DNA of 64,000 bases from Sphaerisporangium dianthi (GCF_042654065.1 NZ_JBHSFP010000015.1:62001-126000); one strand, 5' to 3'; shown: positions 40,180 through 48,944, numbered from the stretch's first letter. Numbers and translations: made by a program. The notes: generated by a model not told the origin, from the letters alone.

Positions 40180-40192
40180 GGCGGCGCGCACG

Positions 40193-40238
40193 CGAGAGGG
40201 GCCGGGCCGCGAAGCGATTCGCGGCCCGGCCCCTCTCG
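40193..40238. terminator. Very long hairpin between mbtH and the siderophore receptor gene
   Basis: Perfect 21-bp arms (40193-40213 and 40218-40238) flank a GCGA loop, ending 29 bp after the stop of the reverse-strand receptor gene. It most likely terminates that operon, and can also act on read-through from the NRPS side. Confidence 0.88.
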
Positions 40239-40267
40239 TCGGTCGGTGCCCTGTCCGCGGAGGTGGG

Positions 40268-41344
40268 TCAGGAGGCCGGCTCGGTCACCTTGGTGGCGGG
40301 GGAGCCGTCGACGGCCGCCGCGAGCTGCGGCGCCAGCCGTTCGAGCGTGTACGGCAGGCTCAGCACCGAGACGAACGAGAAGGCGTTGCCGTAGTCGCCG
40401 GTCTCCCTGACGAAGATCTCGCGGCCCTGCTGGACCACCTTCAGGTCGCTGTACAGCTTGTCCTTGTGCAGCTTGGCCGCGTCCGCCGCCGGGTCGGCGA
40501 CGATCCACACGATCGCGCCGGTGTCCAGCAGGTCGGTGCGCTCCTTGCTGATGTTGGCGCCGAACTCATCGCCGACGGCCTTGTCCAGGCCGGGCGGCAG
40601 CGAGAAGCCCAGCGAGCTCAGGATGCGCGAGCGGTTGTCCTGAGGTCCATACACGAAGATCCCCTCGTAGGGGGTGGCGATCACGGCGGTGGCGCCGGCG
40701 AACTCCGGGTGCTCCTTCTTCGCGGCCGTGAACTCGGCCTCGACGTCCCCGACGAGCTTCTTCGCCTCGGTCTCCTTGCCCAGCGCCCTGCCGATGATCT
40801 CGGTCTGCCGCTGCCACGGGACGCCGTAGTCGGCGTACTCCTTGGGCTGGGCCACCACAGGGGCGATCTTCGCCAGGGTCTCGTACTGGTCCTTCGTCAG
40901 CCCCGAGTACAGGGCGAGGATCAGGTCGGGAGCCAGCGAGGCGATCTTCTCCACCTGCGGTCCTGTGCCGGTGTCCTTCAGCACGGCCGGGACGGCGCCG
41001 GCGCCCAGCCTGCCCGCGGCCCAGGGGCCGATGGCGCCCTTGTAGCCGCCCAGCCACTCGGTGGTGCCGACGGGCACCGTGCCGAGGGCCAGCACGGAGT
41101 CCTGGTCGGTCAGGCCGACCGTGACGATCCGCTTCGGGGCGGCGGGAATGGCGGTGCTGCCGTACTTGTGCTCGATGGTCACCGGGAAGGCGCCGCCGCC
41201 CGGAGCGCCGGAGGCGGGACCGGCGGATCCGGCGGATCCGCTGCCGCTGCCGGATCCGGAGCCGCAGGCGGCGAGGGCGCCGCAGAGCAGCAGGACGGAG
41301 GCGAGCACCACGGCGATCCGGGTGCCTCTGGTGGAACGGGACAT
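40268..41344 (-). CDS. Ferric-siderophore-binding lipoprotein (FecB/FepB type)
   Basis: 358 aa. The N-terminus is a lipoprotein signal: MSRSTRGTR, a hydrophobic stretch, and the lipobox LAAC with the lipidated cysteine near residue 27. A Gly/Ser-rich tether follows. The mature part is a class III periplasmic-binding fold: PKRIVTVGLTDQDSVLALGTVPVG, then LAPDLILALYSGLTKDQYETLAKIAPVVA and the long central helix region. It would capture the ferric siderophore outside the membrane and deliver it to the FecCD permeases encoded at 13058-15171. The ATG at 41344 follows GAAGGAA. It is the last gene of the reverse operon starting with the N-monooxygenase, 20 bp after the ABC gene. Confidence 0.95.
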   Translation of the reverse strand: MSRSTRGTRIAVVLASVLLLCGALAACGSGSGSGSGSAGSAGPASGAPGGGAFPVTIEHKYGSTAIPAAPKRIVTVGLTDQDSVLALGTVPVGTTEWLGGYKGAIGPWAAGRLGAGAVPAVLKDTGTGPQVEKIASLAPDLILALYSGLTKDQYETLAKIAPVVAQPKEYADYGVPWQRQTEIIGRALGKETEAKKLVGDVEAEFTAAKKEHPEFAGATAVIATPYEGIFVYGPQDNRSRILSSLGFSLPPGLDKAVGDEFGANISKERTDLLDTGAIVWIVADPAADAAKLHKDKLYSDLKVVQQGREIFVRETGDYGNAFSFVSVLSLPYTLERLAPQLAAAVDGSPATKVTEPAS

Positions 41345-41364
41345 CGAGTTTCCTTCGACTTTCG

Positions 41365-43374
41365 TCAGACGGTTGGTGCGTTGTGCGTGGGGGGGCTTTG
41401 CGGGGCGCCGGAACGGGCGTCCGACCAGGATTCCCAGAGCGCGGCGTAGGGTCCTCCGGCGGTGCGCAGTTCGTCGTGGCCGCCGCTCTCCACGACCCGG
41501 CCGCCGTCCATGACGACGACGCGGTCGGCGGCCGCGGCCTGGGTGAGACGGTGGGCCACCACCAGGGCGGTGCGGCCCTCGATCGCCCGCCCGGCGGCCT
41601 GCTCCAGAGCGCGGGCCCCGGCGCTGCCCGCCTCGGCCGTCGCCTCGTCGAGTACGGCCACCGGCGGGTCGGCGAGGACCAGCCTGGCCAGGGCCAGCTG
41701 CTGGGTCTGCGTGGCGGTGAGGCGGTGACCGCCTTCGCCGACGACCGTCAAAAGGCCCTCTGGCAGCGTTTCGACCCAGGTCAGGGCATCGACGCGGGCC
41801 AGGGCCTCGCGCAGGTCGCCGTCGGAGGCCTGCGGCCGGGCCAGCCGCAGGTCGTCGGCGAGCGGTCCGGCGAAGACGTGCACCTCCTGGGTGACCAGTG
41901 CCACCGCCGGGCCCGGCCGGTCCCGCTCGGGGACGGCCAGCCGTACCGAACCGGTGGTCGGATGGTGGACGCCGGCGATGAGCTTGGCGAGCGTGGTCTT
42001 GCCCGCTCCGCTGGCGCCGACCAGCGCGACACGCTCGCCGCGGCGGATGACGAGGTCCACGGCGTGCAGCACGGGCCGTCCGGCCTCGTACGCGTACCCG
42101 GCCCCGCTCACGACCACCACGGCGTCCGCCGGGTCCTCGGCGGCCGGTGACCGGTCGCGCCGCCCGCCCGGCTCCGCCGGGTCCTCGGGGCTCACCTGGC
42201 TCGCCGGGCTCACCGGGGTCTCCGGGCTCGCCGGGCTCGCCGGGCTCGCCGGGCTCGCCGGGCTCGCCGGGGTCTCCGGGGTCTCCGGGGTCCCCGGGGT
42301 CCCCGGGTCTTCCGCCGCCGGTCCGCCGGCGACGCCGACCAGCCGGGCGAGGCTCGCGGCGGCCGACTGGGCGTCGTCGGCCAGGACCAGCGCGGAGTTG
42401 ACCGGCGAGAACAGGCTGTGGAAGTACAGCGCCGCGGCGGTCGCGGCGCCGATGGAGGCGGCGCCGCCGCGCACCAGGAGGAAGCCGACGACCAGGACCG
42501 CGGCCAGGCCGGTGTACTCCGCCAGGTGCAGGCGGCTGTAGAAGCGCAGCACCAGCCGTACCCCGCGCATGGTCAGCTCCACCGCCGACCACGACCGCCG
42601 GGTCACCCGCTCGGCGTGTTCGGCCTCCAGCCGGAACGCGCGCACGGTGGAGGCGCCGCCGATGCTGTCCAGGAGCTGCTGCCGCTGGGCTCCGTCGGCG
42701 ACGCGCTGGCGGGCGTACAGCGGCACGGCGTTGCGCACGTACCAGCGTGCGGTGTGCGCCTGGATCGGCACCGCCAGCAGCGCCGCGAGCAGGAACCGCC
42801 AGTCGAGCACGGCGAGCGCCCCGAGGGTGAGCACGATGGCCAGCAGCGAGCGGGCCAGTTCGGGAAGGGCGTTCCGCATCGCCTCGGCGACCTGCGAGAC
42901 GTCGCCGGTGACCCGGGAGGTGAGGTCGCCGGACCCGGCGCGCTCCACCTGCGCGAGGGGCAGGCGCAGGGCGCGTTCGACGAACCGCTCGCGCAGCCGG
43001 GCGAGCACGGTCTCCCCGAGCCGGGATATCAGGGACAGCCCGAGCGCGGTGCCGGCCCCCTGGGTGATCGCGACCAGCACCAGCAGCGCCGCGGGCAGGG
43101 TGAGGGTCTCCGCGGGACGCCGGCCGGCGACGAGGTCGACGATGTGCCCAAGCAGCGGCGGGGTGAGCAGGCCGGCGGCCGTGGCGGCGACCATCACCGA
43201 GAACCCGCCGAGCGCCAGTCCCCGGTGCGGCCTCAGCAGTTCCCTCGCGGCGGCCCAGGTCCGAGCCGCGCTCGCCGTGGGCAGCAGCACCCGTCCCTCC
43301 TCCGGCGCGGCGCCGGGCGCGGTCGGTACAGGCGCGCGGTGATCCTCGGCGGGGCCCGCCGCCGTGCCGGTCAT
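41365..43374 (-). CDS. ABC transporter, fused membrane and ATPase domains, catalytically intact Walker motifs
   Basis: 669 aa. Six membrane helices (residues about 45-330) are followed by a Pro/Glu/Ser/Ala repeat linker (about 358-395) and an ATPase domain. Walker A is GASGAGKTT, Walker B VAVLDEATAEA with the catalytic glutamate, and the switch histidine lies in VVAHRLT. The signature motif, however, is LTATQ instead of LSGGQ. Its partner has the reverse pattern, so the two should form a heterodimer with one working and one degenerate ATP site. Its ATG overlaps the partner's stop (ATGA). Exporters of this type in siderophore clusters secrete the product; IrtAB-like import is the alternative. 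Length is increased by the repeat linker. Confidence 0.9.
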   Translation of the reverse strand: MTGTAAGPAEDHRAPVPTAPGAAPEEGRVLLPTASAARTWAAARELLRPHRGLALGGFSVMVAATAAGLLTPPLLGHIVDLVAGRRPAETLTLPAALLVLVAITQGAGTALGLSLISRLGETVLARLRERFVERALRLPLAQVERAGSGDLTSRVTGDVSQVAEAMRNALPELARSLLAIVLTLGALAVLDWRFLLAALLAVPIQAHTARWYVRNAVPLYARQRVADGAQRQQLLDSIGGASTVRAFRLEAEHAERVTRRSWSAVELTMRGVRLVLRFYSRLHLAEYTGLAAVLVVGFLLVRGGAASIGAATAAALYFHSLFSPVNSALVLADDAQSAAASLARLVGVAGGPAAEDPGTPGTPETPETPASPASPASPASPASPETPVSPASQVSPEDPAEPGGRRDRSPAAEDPADAVVVVSGAGYAYEAGRPVLHAVDLVIRRGERVALVGASGAGKTTLAKLIAGVHHPTTGSVRLAVPERDRPGPAVALVTQEVHVFAGPLADDLRLARPQASDGDLREALARVDALTWVETLPEGLLTVVGEGGHRLTATQTQQLALARLVLADPPVAVLDEATAEAGSAGARALEQAAGRAIEGRTALVVAHRLTQAAAADRVVVMDGGRVVESGGHDELRTAGGPYAALWESWSDARSGAPQSPPTHNAPTV
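42188..42304 (-). repeat. 9-bp tandem repeat in the ABC transporter linker
   Basis: Thirteen 9-bp units on the plus strand, including five perfect consecutive GGGCTCGCC copies (42224-42268), then GGGGTCTCC and GGGGTCCCC variants. On the coding strand they give a Pro-Glu/Ala-Ser/Thr linker (ASPASPASPETPETP) between membrane and ATPase domains. The unit length matches the NRPS VPS minisatellite, although the sequence differs. Confidence 0.92.
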
Positions 43375-45113
43375 GCCAGCACCGCCGTCCGGTAGGCGGC
43401 CTGACGCCGCACCAGCTCGGCGTGCGGGGCGGTGTCGGCGACCCGGCCGTCGTGCAGCAGGACCACCCGGTCGGTCACCGCGAGCAGCGCGGGACTGGTG
43501 GTGACCAGGATCGTCGTGCGGCCGCGCCGGAACTCGCGGACGCCGGCGGCGACGCGCGCCTCGGTGACGGCGTCCACCGCGGTGGTCGGGTCGTGGACCA
43601 CCAGTACGGGACGGTCGGCCGCCAGAGCCCGGGCGAGGGCCACGCGCTGGCGCTGCCCGCCCGACAGCGAGCGTCCGTGCTCGCTCACCGGCGTCTCACC
43701 GCCGAGCGGCAGCGCCCGGACGATCTCGTCGGCGCCGGCCGCCGCCATCGCGCGGGCGATCCGGCCGGAACCGTCGCCGCCGGGCGCGGTGGCGCCGGGG
43801 CCGACGTTGTCGTGCAGGGTGCCTTCGAACAGGTCGGCGTCGTGCCCGGCGACCAGCACCGCCATGCGGATGTCGGCCGGGTCCAGCTCGCGCAGCGGCA
43901 CGCCGTCCAGCTCGACCATCCCGGCCTCGGGGTCGGCCTGGCGGCCGAGACAGCGCAGGAGCGCCGCCGCGTCCGCCGGGTCGGTCGCGGCCACGCCGAG
44001 CATCTCGCCGGGGGCGACGTCCAGGTCCACCTCGCGGAGCCCGCCGTGGCCGACGCCGCGCAGCCGAACCGCGCCCCGCACGGGGCGCGGCAGCCGCGCG
44101 CCGCCGGAGGTCACCTCCGGCGGCGCGGCCAGGACCCCGGCGATGCGCGCCGCCGAGGCCCGGCCCTGGGCGAGGTCGGCGTTGACGAAGGAGAACACCT
44201 CCAGCGGCCCCAGCAGGAACAGCGCGAGACCGACCGCGGAGACGAGCTGGCCCAGGCTGATGTCACCCTGGACGGCGAGCCGCCCGCCGACGAGCGCGAC
44301 GACGGCGATGAAGCACCCCGTCAGGGCGAGCACCATGCCGCTCTGCAGCGCCTCCGCACGAGCCGCCCGCAGCGTGGCCACCAGAGAGTCGCGGCTGGTG
44401 CGCCGGTAGCGGGCGACGGCCGCGGACTCCGCGCCGATGCCCTTGAGCACGCGAAGCCCGGCCACCAGGTCGGTGGCGACACCCGAAGCGTGCGCGGCAC
44501 GCTCCTGCTCGGCCTCGCTGCGGCGCTCCAGGGGCTTGCTGAGCAGGTGCCCGAGCCACAGCAGCACGGGCGTCCCGATCAGGACCATCAGGCCGAGCGG
44601 CACCGAGATCCGCAGCAGCACGACGGCGCCGACCAGCAGCCCCGTCAGCGCCGAGATCCCGATCATCAGGGCCATGGCGACGGCGCCGACGCGCTTGGCG
44701 TCCTCGGTCGCGATGGAGGCCAGGGCGCCCGGCAGCCTCCCGTTCTCCGCACCGCCGCCGGGGTCGAGCACGCGGCGCACGAGCTCGACGCGCAGGGTGT
44801 GCGCGCCCTGTTCGGCGGCTCGTTCCCCGGCGCGGGCGCCGAAGCGGAAGCTGAACGACAGTCCCACGTAGACGACGGCGAGCACCGCGAGCCAGAGCAG
44901 CAGCGCCCCCGCGTCGCCCTCGGCGACGGCCTGGTCGATCACGACGCCGATCAGGACCGGGACCAGCGCCTCCCCGGCCTGGTGCGCGGCTCCGAGCGCC
45001 GAACCGAGCGCGACGTCGCGCCGCTGCCCCCGGAGGGTGCGAAGGAGGACCGCTCGCCCCGGCGCGCCGCTCCGCGCTCCCGCGGAACCGCCGCCGGCGT
45101 CGGGGCCGCTCAC
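43371..45113 (-). CDS. ABC transporter, fused membrane and ATPase domains, degenerate Walker motifs
   Basis: 580 aa from the GTG at 45113, which overlaps the monooxygenase stop (GTGA); longer frames upstream lie inside the monooxygenase gene. Six membrane helices occupy about residues 30-310. In the ATPase domain the Walker A position reads GVAATDPAD, with no GK(S/T), and Walker B reads VLVVHDPTTAVD, with aspartate and glutamate shifted to H and D. The signature LSGGQRQRVALARAL is perfect. It should therefore contribute only the signature to the active ATP site formed with the next gene product. Together they form an asymmetric heterodimeric transporter of the cytoplasmic membrane, probably exporting the siderophore. 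Confidence 0.9.
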   Translation of the reverse strand: MSGPDAGGGSAGARSGAPGRAVLLRTLRGQRRDVALGSALGAAHQAGEALVPVLIGVVIDQAVAEGDAGALLLWLAVLAVVYVGLSFSFRFGARAGERAAEQGAHTLRVELVRRVLDPGGGAENGRLPGALASIATEDAKRVGAVAMALMIGISALTGLLVGAVVLLRISVPLGLMVLIGTPVLLWLGHLLSKPLERRSEAEQERAAHASGVATDLVAGLRVLKGIGAESAAVARYRRTSRDSLVATLRAARAEALQSGMVLALTGCFIAVVALVGGRLAVQGDISLGQLVSAVGLALFLLGPLEVFSFVNADLAQGRASAARIAGVLAAPPEVTSGGARLPRPVRGAVRLRGVGHGGLREVDLDVAPGEMLGVAATDPADAAALLRCLGRQADPEAGMVELDGVPLRELDPADIRMAVLVAGHDADLFEGTLHDNVGPGATAPGGDGSGRIARAMAAAGADEIVRALPLGGETPVSEHGRSLSGGQRQRVALARALAADRPVLVVHDPTTAVDAVTEARVAAGVREFRRGRTTILVTTSPALLAVTDRVVLLHDGRVADTAPHAELVRRQAAYRTAVLA

Positions 45114-46420
45114 CCGGCGCCCTTCAGGGAGGCGGCGGAGGGCACGGACGGGCGTCCCGCCGTGCCGAGGATCGAGCCGAGGATCTCCCCGGCCCGTACG
45201 GCGGTGGTCGACAGCAGCGTGGAGGTGATGCCGTGGGTGTGCTCGGTCGCGCCCTGCAGGTAGATGCCGCAGTCCATGTCGCCGGTGGTCTCGACGCGGT
45301 GGTCGCGGCCCACCCGCAGGGCGCCGCGCTCGTCGCGCCGGCAGTACCCGCCGGCCGCGCCGAGCAGGTCCAGCGGGTCGACCGGCCGGTATCCGGTGGC
45401 GTAGACCACGGCGTCCGCCCGCAGCCGCTCCGTCTCGCCGTTCGCGAGGGACCGCACGGTCACGTCCACGTGCGTGCCCTCGTCGCTCAGCCCGGTCACC
45501 CGGGACATGTTGAGGACGCGCAGACGCTCGGTCCCGGCCGCCCGCTCCTCGTACACTCGCCGGTACAGCTCCCGCAGCAGGTCGAGGTCGACGACGGCGT
45601 AGTTGGTGTTGCCGTGGTAGTCGAGCAGCATCCGCTTCACCTGCTCGGGGGCGGCGTAGAAGTCGTCCACGGCGGCCGGGTCGAAGATGCGGTTGGCGAA
45701 GGGGCTGTCGTCGGCCGGGCTGTACCCGTACCGGGCGAAGACCGCGCATATCTCGGCGCCGGGGTATTTGCGGTGCAGGTGTTCGGTGACCTCGGCGCCG
45801 CTCTGCCCGGCGCCCACGACGACGAACCGGCGCGGCGCGGCGGGCAGGCCGGCCAGGCGGGTGAGAAGCTCCTGGCTGTGCCACACCCGGCCGTCGGTCA
45901 CGACCCCGTCCGGCAGCGTGGGCCGCAGGCCGGCCGCGACGACCAGGTTGCGGGCGCGGTAGGTCGCGAGCTCGCCGTCCGGCCCGCCGCTCTGGACGAC
46001 GACGTCGAGCAGCCCGACGCGGCCGTCCGCGTCCTCGACCGGCCGCACGGTGACGACCTCGGCGCCGTACCGCACCTGGTCGTCGAAGTCGGCGGCCGCC
46101 CACGACAGGTAGTCGTGGAACTCCAGCCGGGTCGGGTAGATGGTCTTGAGGTTGATGAAGTCGGCCAGCCGGCCCTTGGCGTGCAGGTAGTTGACGAAGC
46201 TGTGGCGGCTGACCGGGTTGCGCATGCTGACCAGGTCCTTCAGGAAGGACACCTGCATCGTGGCGCCGTCGATGAGCATGTCACGGTGCCAGCCGAACGC
46301 CTGCTGCTTCTCCAGGAAGACGGCGTCCAGGGGGCTGTCCCCGCGCTCGCCGAGGGCGATGGCGAGGGCGAGGTTGGACGGGCCGAAGCCGATGCCGGCC
46401 AGATCGTAGACGCGGGTCAC
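45110..46420 (-). CDS. L-ornithine/L-lysine N-monooxygenase (siderophore hydroxylase)
   Basis: 436 aa. The FAD motif is GIGFGPSNLALAIAL at residues 7-21, with the asparagine typical of N-hydroxylating monooxygenases. A substrate/flavin region follows (WHRDMLIDGATMQVSFLKDLVSMRNPVSRHSFVNYL). The NADPH motif is VVGAGQSGAEV, and ATGYRP lies in the C-terminal third. Known reaction: FAD- and NADPH-dependent N5-hydroxylation of free ornithine, the first step of hydroxamate formation. The GTG at 46420 follows GAAGGAG; a longer frame to 46561 has no ribosome site. It is the first gene of the reverse operon with the ABC pair and the receptor, directly under two iron boxes. Confidence 0.95.
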   Translation of the reverse strand: MTRVYDLAGIGFGPSNLALAIALGERGDSPLDAVFLEKQQAFGWHRDMLIDGATMQVSFLKDLVSMRNPVSRHSFVNYLHAKGRLADFINLKTIYPTRLEFHDYLSWAAADFDDQVRYGAEVVTVRPVEDADGRVGLLDVVVQSGGPDGELATYRARNLVVAAGLRPTLPDGVVTDGRVWHSQELLTRLAGLPAAPRRFVVVGAGQSGAEVTEHLHRKYPGAEICAVFARYGYSPADDSPFANRIFDPAAVDDFYAAPEQVKRMLLDYHGNTNYAVVDLDLLRELYRRVYEERAAGTERLRVLNMSRVTGLSDEGTHVDVTVRSLANGETERLRADAVVYATGYRPVDPLDLLGAAGGYCRRDERGALRVGRDHRVETTGDMDCGIYLQGATEHTHGITSTLLSTTAVRAGEILGSILGTAGRPSVPSAASLKGAG

Positions 46421-46595
46421 GGCGTCCGCTCCTTCATGCGGTCTGGTCCTTCGTGCGATGGGGGCGATGCCGGGAGGGGCCGGACGGGGGATCTTCGGGC
46501 CGGGCCGATCCGAGGGGGCCGGGGGATTCCCGTCGTGGCCGGTGGTGCCGTGCGCCGGCATGCGGCCTCCGGGCGTCGTAGGATGGAAGTAATGG

Positions 46596-46614
46596 TTAGG
46601 TATAGCTAACCTAA
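46596..46614. promoter_or_regulatory. Iron box 1 of the monooxygenase operon
   Basis: TTAGGTATAGCTAACCTAA matches the iron-box consensus at 16 of 19 positions. It lies about 175 bp upstream of the monooxygenase GTG, implying a leader of over 100 bases. The leader itself (46421-46595) shows no recognisable element. Confidence 0.88.
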
Positions 46615-46615
46615 A

Positions 46616-46634
46616 TAAGGTAAGGCATGCCTAA
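46616..46634. promoter_or_regulatory. Iron box 2 of the monooxygenase operon
   Basis: TAAGGTAAGGCATGCCTAA matches the consensus at 14 of 19 positions. It is separated from iron box 1 by one base, so two repressor dimers could bind side by side. Confidence 0.78.
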
Positions 46635-46833
46635 GTAACCATCCCGCGCTCATGGCTGTCAAGCCGCGGCCGGGTCCGCGGCGGAACCGGTGGGGTGGCC
46701 GGCGTCCGGTCTCGGGCGGCGCGCGGACCACTCGGGGTCATGGAGCCCATGGACGGCCCGAGGGCCCCGGCGAAAATGGCCGCTATGGCGCTCAATCTGA
46801 TGATCAGTCATGACGATTGGAATTATTTGCCCA

Positions 46834-46846
46834 GGTCACCGTGACC
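46834..46846. promoter_or_regulatory. Perfect palindrome upstream of the SPW gene
   Basis: GGTCACCGTGACC is a perfect 13-bp palindrome about 70 bp before the SPW-protein ATG, in an AT-richer patch. It is a candidate operator or activator site; no regulator can be named. The remainder of 46635-46914 shows nothing recognisable. Confidence 0.4.
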
Positions 46847-46914
46847 GCCGTCTCTTTTACGGGTATGGCCGAAATTGATCCGTTCCGCGAAGAAAAACGG
46901 GAGGCGGTGAGGTC

Positions 46915-47346
46915 ATGACTAGACCGACCGGCCTGGAAGCACACCCCGACATCGTGGCCATGCGGGCCAAGTACGAGCGGGCGAGCTCCAGCACGGCGGC
47001 ACAGATGATAGACGGGCTGACGCTTCTGGCTGGGCTCTACCTCGCGATATCTCCATGGGTGGTGGGGTTCAACGGCCTGTCCCGGCTGTCGGTGAGCAAT
47101 ATGGTCACCGGGCTGGCCCTGGCCGCCCTCGCCCTGGGGTTCGCGTCGGCGTTCGGCCGGACGTACGGGCTGACATGGATCGCGCCGATCCTCGGGGTCT
47201 GGACGATCGTGTCCCCGTGGATCATCCGGTCGCATACGACCGGGTCGATCTGGAACAACGTCATCACCGGCATCGTCATCCTGCTGCTCGGCCTCGGCGC
47301 CATGGCGGTGGGGAGCCGCAAGATGCCGATGCCCATGCGGCAGTAG
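46915..47346 (+). CDS. SPW repeat membrane protein
   Basis: 143 aa. Two SPW repeats are visible, each a pair of membrane helices with the Ser-Pro-Trp motif: ISPWVVGFNG near residue 45 and VSPWIIRSHTTGSIWNNVITG near residue 101. That gives four helices, with a charged N-terminus (MTRPTGLEAHPDIVAMRAKYERAS) in the cytoplasm. The ATG follows a GGAGGCGGTGAGG ribosome site. The molecular function of SPW proteins is not known. It is followed by topoisomerase IB with an intergenic gap of about 120 bp. Confidence 0.9.
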   Translation: MTRPTGLEAHPDIVAMRAKYERASSSTAAQMIDGLTLLAGLYLAISPWVVGFNGLSRLSVSNMVTGLALAALALGFASAFGRTYGLTWIAPILGVWTIVSPWIIRSHTTGSIWNNVITGIVILLLGLGAMAVGSRKMPMPMRQ

Positions 47347-47467
47347 AGGAGCGGCCGGCAGGGTGTGGCGGGTCCGCCCGCCACACCCGCTGCGCGCCCC
47401 CGGCCGGCGGCCCGGCGCCGCGACGGTTCACCCGGCCGTTTGCCGCGCTCGGCACGGGTATGGGGTC

Positions 47468-48469
47468 ATGGTGGAGCTGCGACAGAGCAATCCCCTCGAA
47501 CCGGGCATTCGCCGCAGGCGCCGGGGGCGAGGGTTCAGCTATCACTGGCCGGACGGCCGGCCCGTCAAGAACCGCCGCATCCTGGCCAGGATCACCGCCC
47601 TCGCCATTCCTCCGGCGTGGCGGGAGGTGTGGATCTGCCGGGACGCCGACGGCCACATCCAGGCCGTCGGCACCGACACGGCGGGCCGGCGGCAGTACCG
47701 GTACCACGACGTCTGGCGGGAGGAGCAGGACCGTGCCAAGTTCGACCGCGTGTGCGAGATGGCGCGGCGGCTGCCGGCCTTCCGCGAGCGCGTCGGCAAG
47801 GACCTCGGGAAGCGCGGCCTCACGCGCGACCGCGTGCTCGCCGCCGCGGCCCGCATGCTCGACATCGGCTTCTTCCGCGTCGGCGGCGAGTCCTATGAGT
47901 CCTACGGGCTCGCGACGCTGCGCACCGAGCACGTGTCCTGCGCCGGCGGCATGGTGACCTGCGCGTACCCGGCCAAGGGCGGCAAGCCGCGAGAGGTGCG
48001 GCTCATCGACGCCGAGGTGTGCGAGGTCGTCTCCGCGCTCCACCGCGACGGCGAGGACGGTGAGCTGCTCCGCTACCAGGAAGGATCGGTCTGGGTGGAC
48101 GTGCGCAGCGAGGACATCAACGCCTACCTGCGGGAGACCATGGACTTCGAGGTGACGGCCAAGGACTTCCGCACCTGGCACGCCACCGTGCTGGCGGCGG
48201 TGGGCCTCGCGGTCTCCGCCAGGGCCCGTAACCGGACCGGCAGGAAGCGCGCCGTGAGCCGCGTGATGAACGAGGTGGCCGACTACCTCGGCAACACCCC
48301 GGCCGTCGCCCGGGCCTCCTACGTCGACCCTCGCGTGGTCGACGCCTACGACAGGGGCCGCACGATCGAACGGGCGCTCGTCGAACTCGGCGCCGACGCC
48401 GGCTTCGGGCAACTCGCCACGCACGGCGGCGTCGAACGCGCGGTGATCACCTTGCTCCGCCGTTCATAG
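47468..48469 (+). CDS. DNA topoisomerase IB (poxvirus-like)
   Basis: 333 aa. The N-terminal beta domain (FSYHWPDGRPVKNRRILARITALAIPPAW, then AVGTDTAGRRQYRYHDVWREEQD) is followed by the catalytic domain. Catalytic residues can be seen: the arginine in ATLRTEHV, the KDFRTWHAT arginine-histidine region, and the nucleophilic tyrosine in ARASYVDPRVVDAY near residue 283. Known reaction: relaxation of supercoils through a 3'-phosphotyrosine intermediate, without ATP. Bacterial TopIB genes are common in actinomycetes as accessory topoisomerases. The ATG at 47468 is chosen because conserved sequence starts there, but GTG at 47471 is possible; the ribosome site is weak. Confidence 0.93.
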   Translation: MVELRQSNPLEPGIRRRRRGRGFSYHWPDGRPVKNRRILARITALAIPPAWREVWICRDADGHIQAVGTDTAGRRQYRYHDVWREEQDRAKFDRVCEMARRLPAFRERVGKDLGKRGLTRDRVLAAAARMLDIGFFRVGGESYESYGLATLRTEHVSCAGGMVTCAYPAKGGKPREVRLIDAEVCEVVSALHRDGEDGELLRYQEGSVWVDVRSEDINAYLRETMDFEVTAKDFRTWHATVLAAVGLAVSARARNRTGRKRAVSRVMNEVADYLGNTPAVARASYVDPRVVDAYDRGRTIERALVELGADAGFGQLATHGGVERAVITLLRRS

Positions 48470-48518
48470 CCGCTCCCGGCCGCCGCCCGCCGGCGCCGGG
48501 GAAAGGAAAGGGAACGCC

Positions 48519-48944
48519 ATGACCGACCTCAGGGACGGCCCGCCCGCCACCAAGCCGTACGCCACCCTCTCGACCGCCGACCTGGTCAAGAACCTGTCCG
48601 AGGACGTCTCCCGGCTGGTGCGTGACGAGATCAGGCTGGCCACCATCGAGCTCACCAGGAAGGGCCGCAGGGCCGGCCTGGGCGCCGGGCTGTTCGGCGG
48701 CGCCGGAGTGGTCGCCCTGTACGGAGGTGGCGCCCTGGTCGCCGCGCTGATCCTGCTGCTGGCCCAGGTGCTCGCGCCGTGGATCGCCGCCCTCATCGTC
48801 GGGGTGGCGCTGCTGATCGCCGCCGCGGTGCTCGGGCTGGTCGGCAAGCGGCAGGTCGCCGGCGCCACCCCACCCCTGCCCGAGGAGGCCATCCGCAGCA
48901 TCAAGGCAGATGTCGACGCCGTGAAGGAGAGTGCACACCGATGA
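48519..48944 (+). CDS. Actinobacterial holin-X / phage holin family protein
   Basis: 141 aa. An amphipathic N-terminal segment (TADLVKNLSEDVSRLVRDEIRLATIEL) is followed by two long hydrophobic helices (about residues 55-80 and 84-110) and a charged C-terminal tail. This is the layout of the actinobacterial holin-X family (also called PF07332). Despite the name these chromosomal proteins are not known to lyse cells; they probably act in the membrane under stress. Its stop overlaps the next ATG (ATGA), so it is translationally coupled with the DUF3618 gene, a common pair in actinomycetes. It has a good GGAAAGG ribosome site. Confidence 0.9.
   Translation: MTDLRDGPPATKPYATLSTADLVKNLSEDVSRLVRDEIRLATIELTRKGRRAGLGAGLFGGAGVVALYGGGALVAALILLLAQVLAPWIAALIVGVALLIAAAVLGLVGKRQVAGATPPLPEEAIRSIKADVDAVKESAHR

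Noticed and set aside
43371..46103. A 910-codon reading of the ABC transporter starting inside the monooxygenase gene
   Set aside because: The extra N-terminus is an out-of-frame shadow of the monooxygenase; the GTG at 45113 overlaps its stop codon and gives a normal length.
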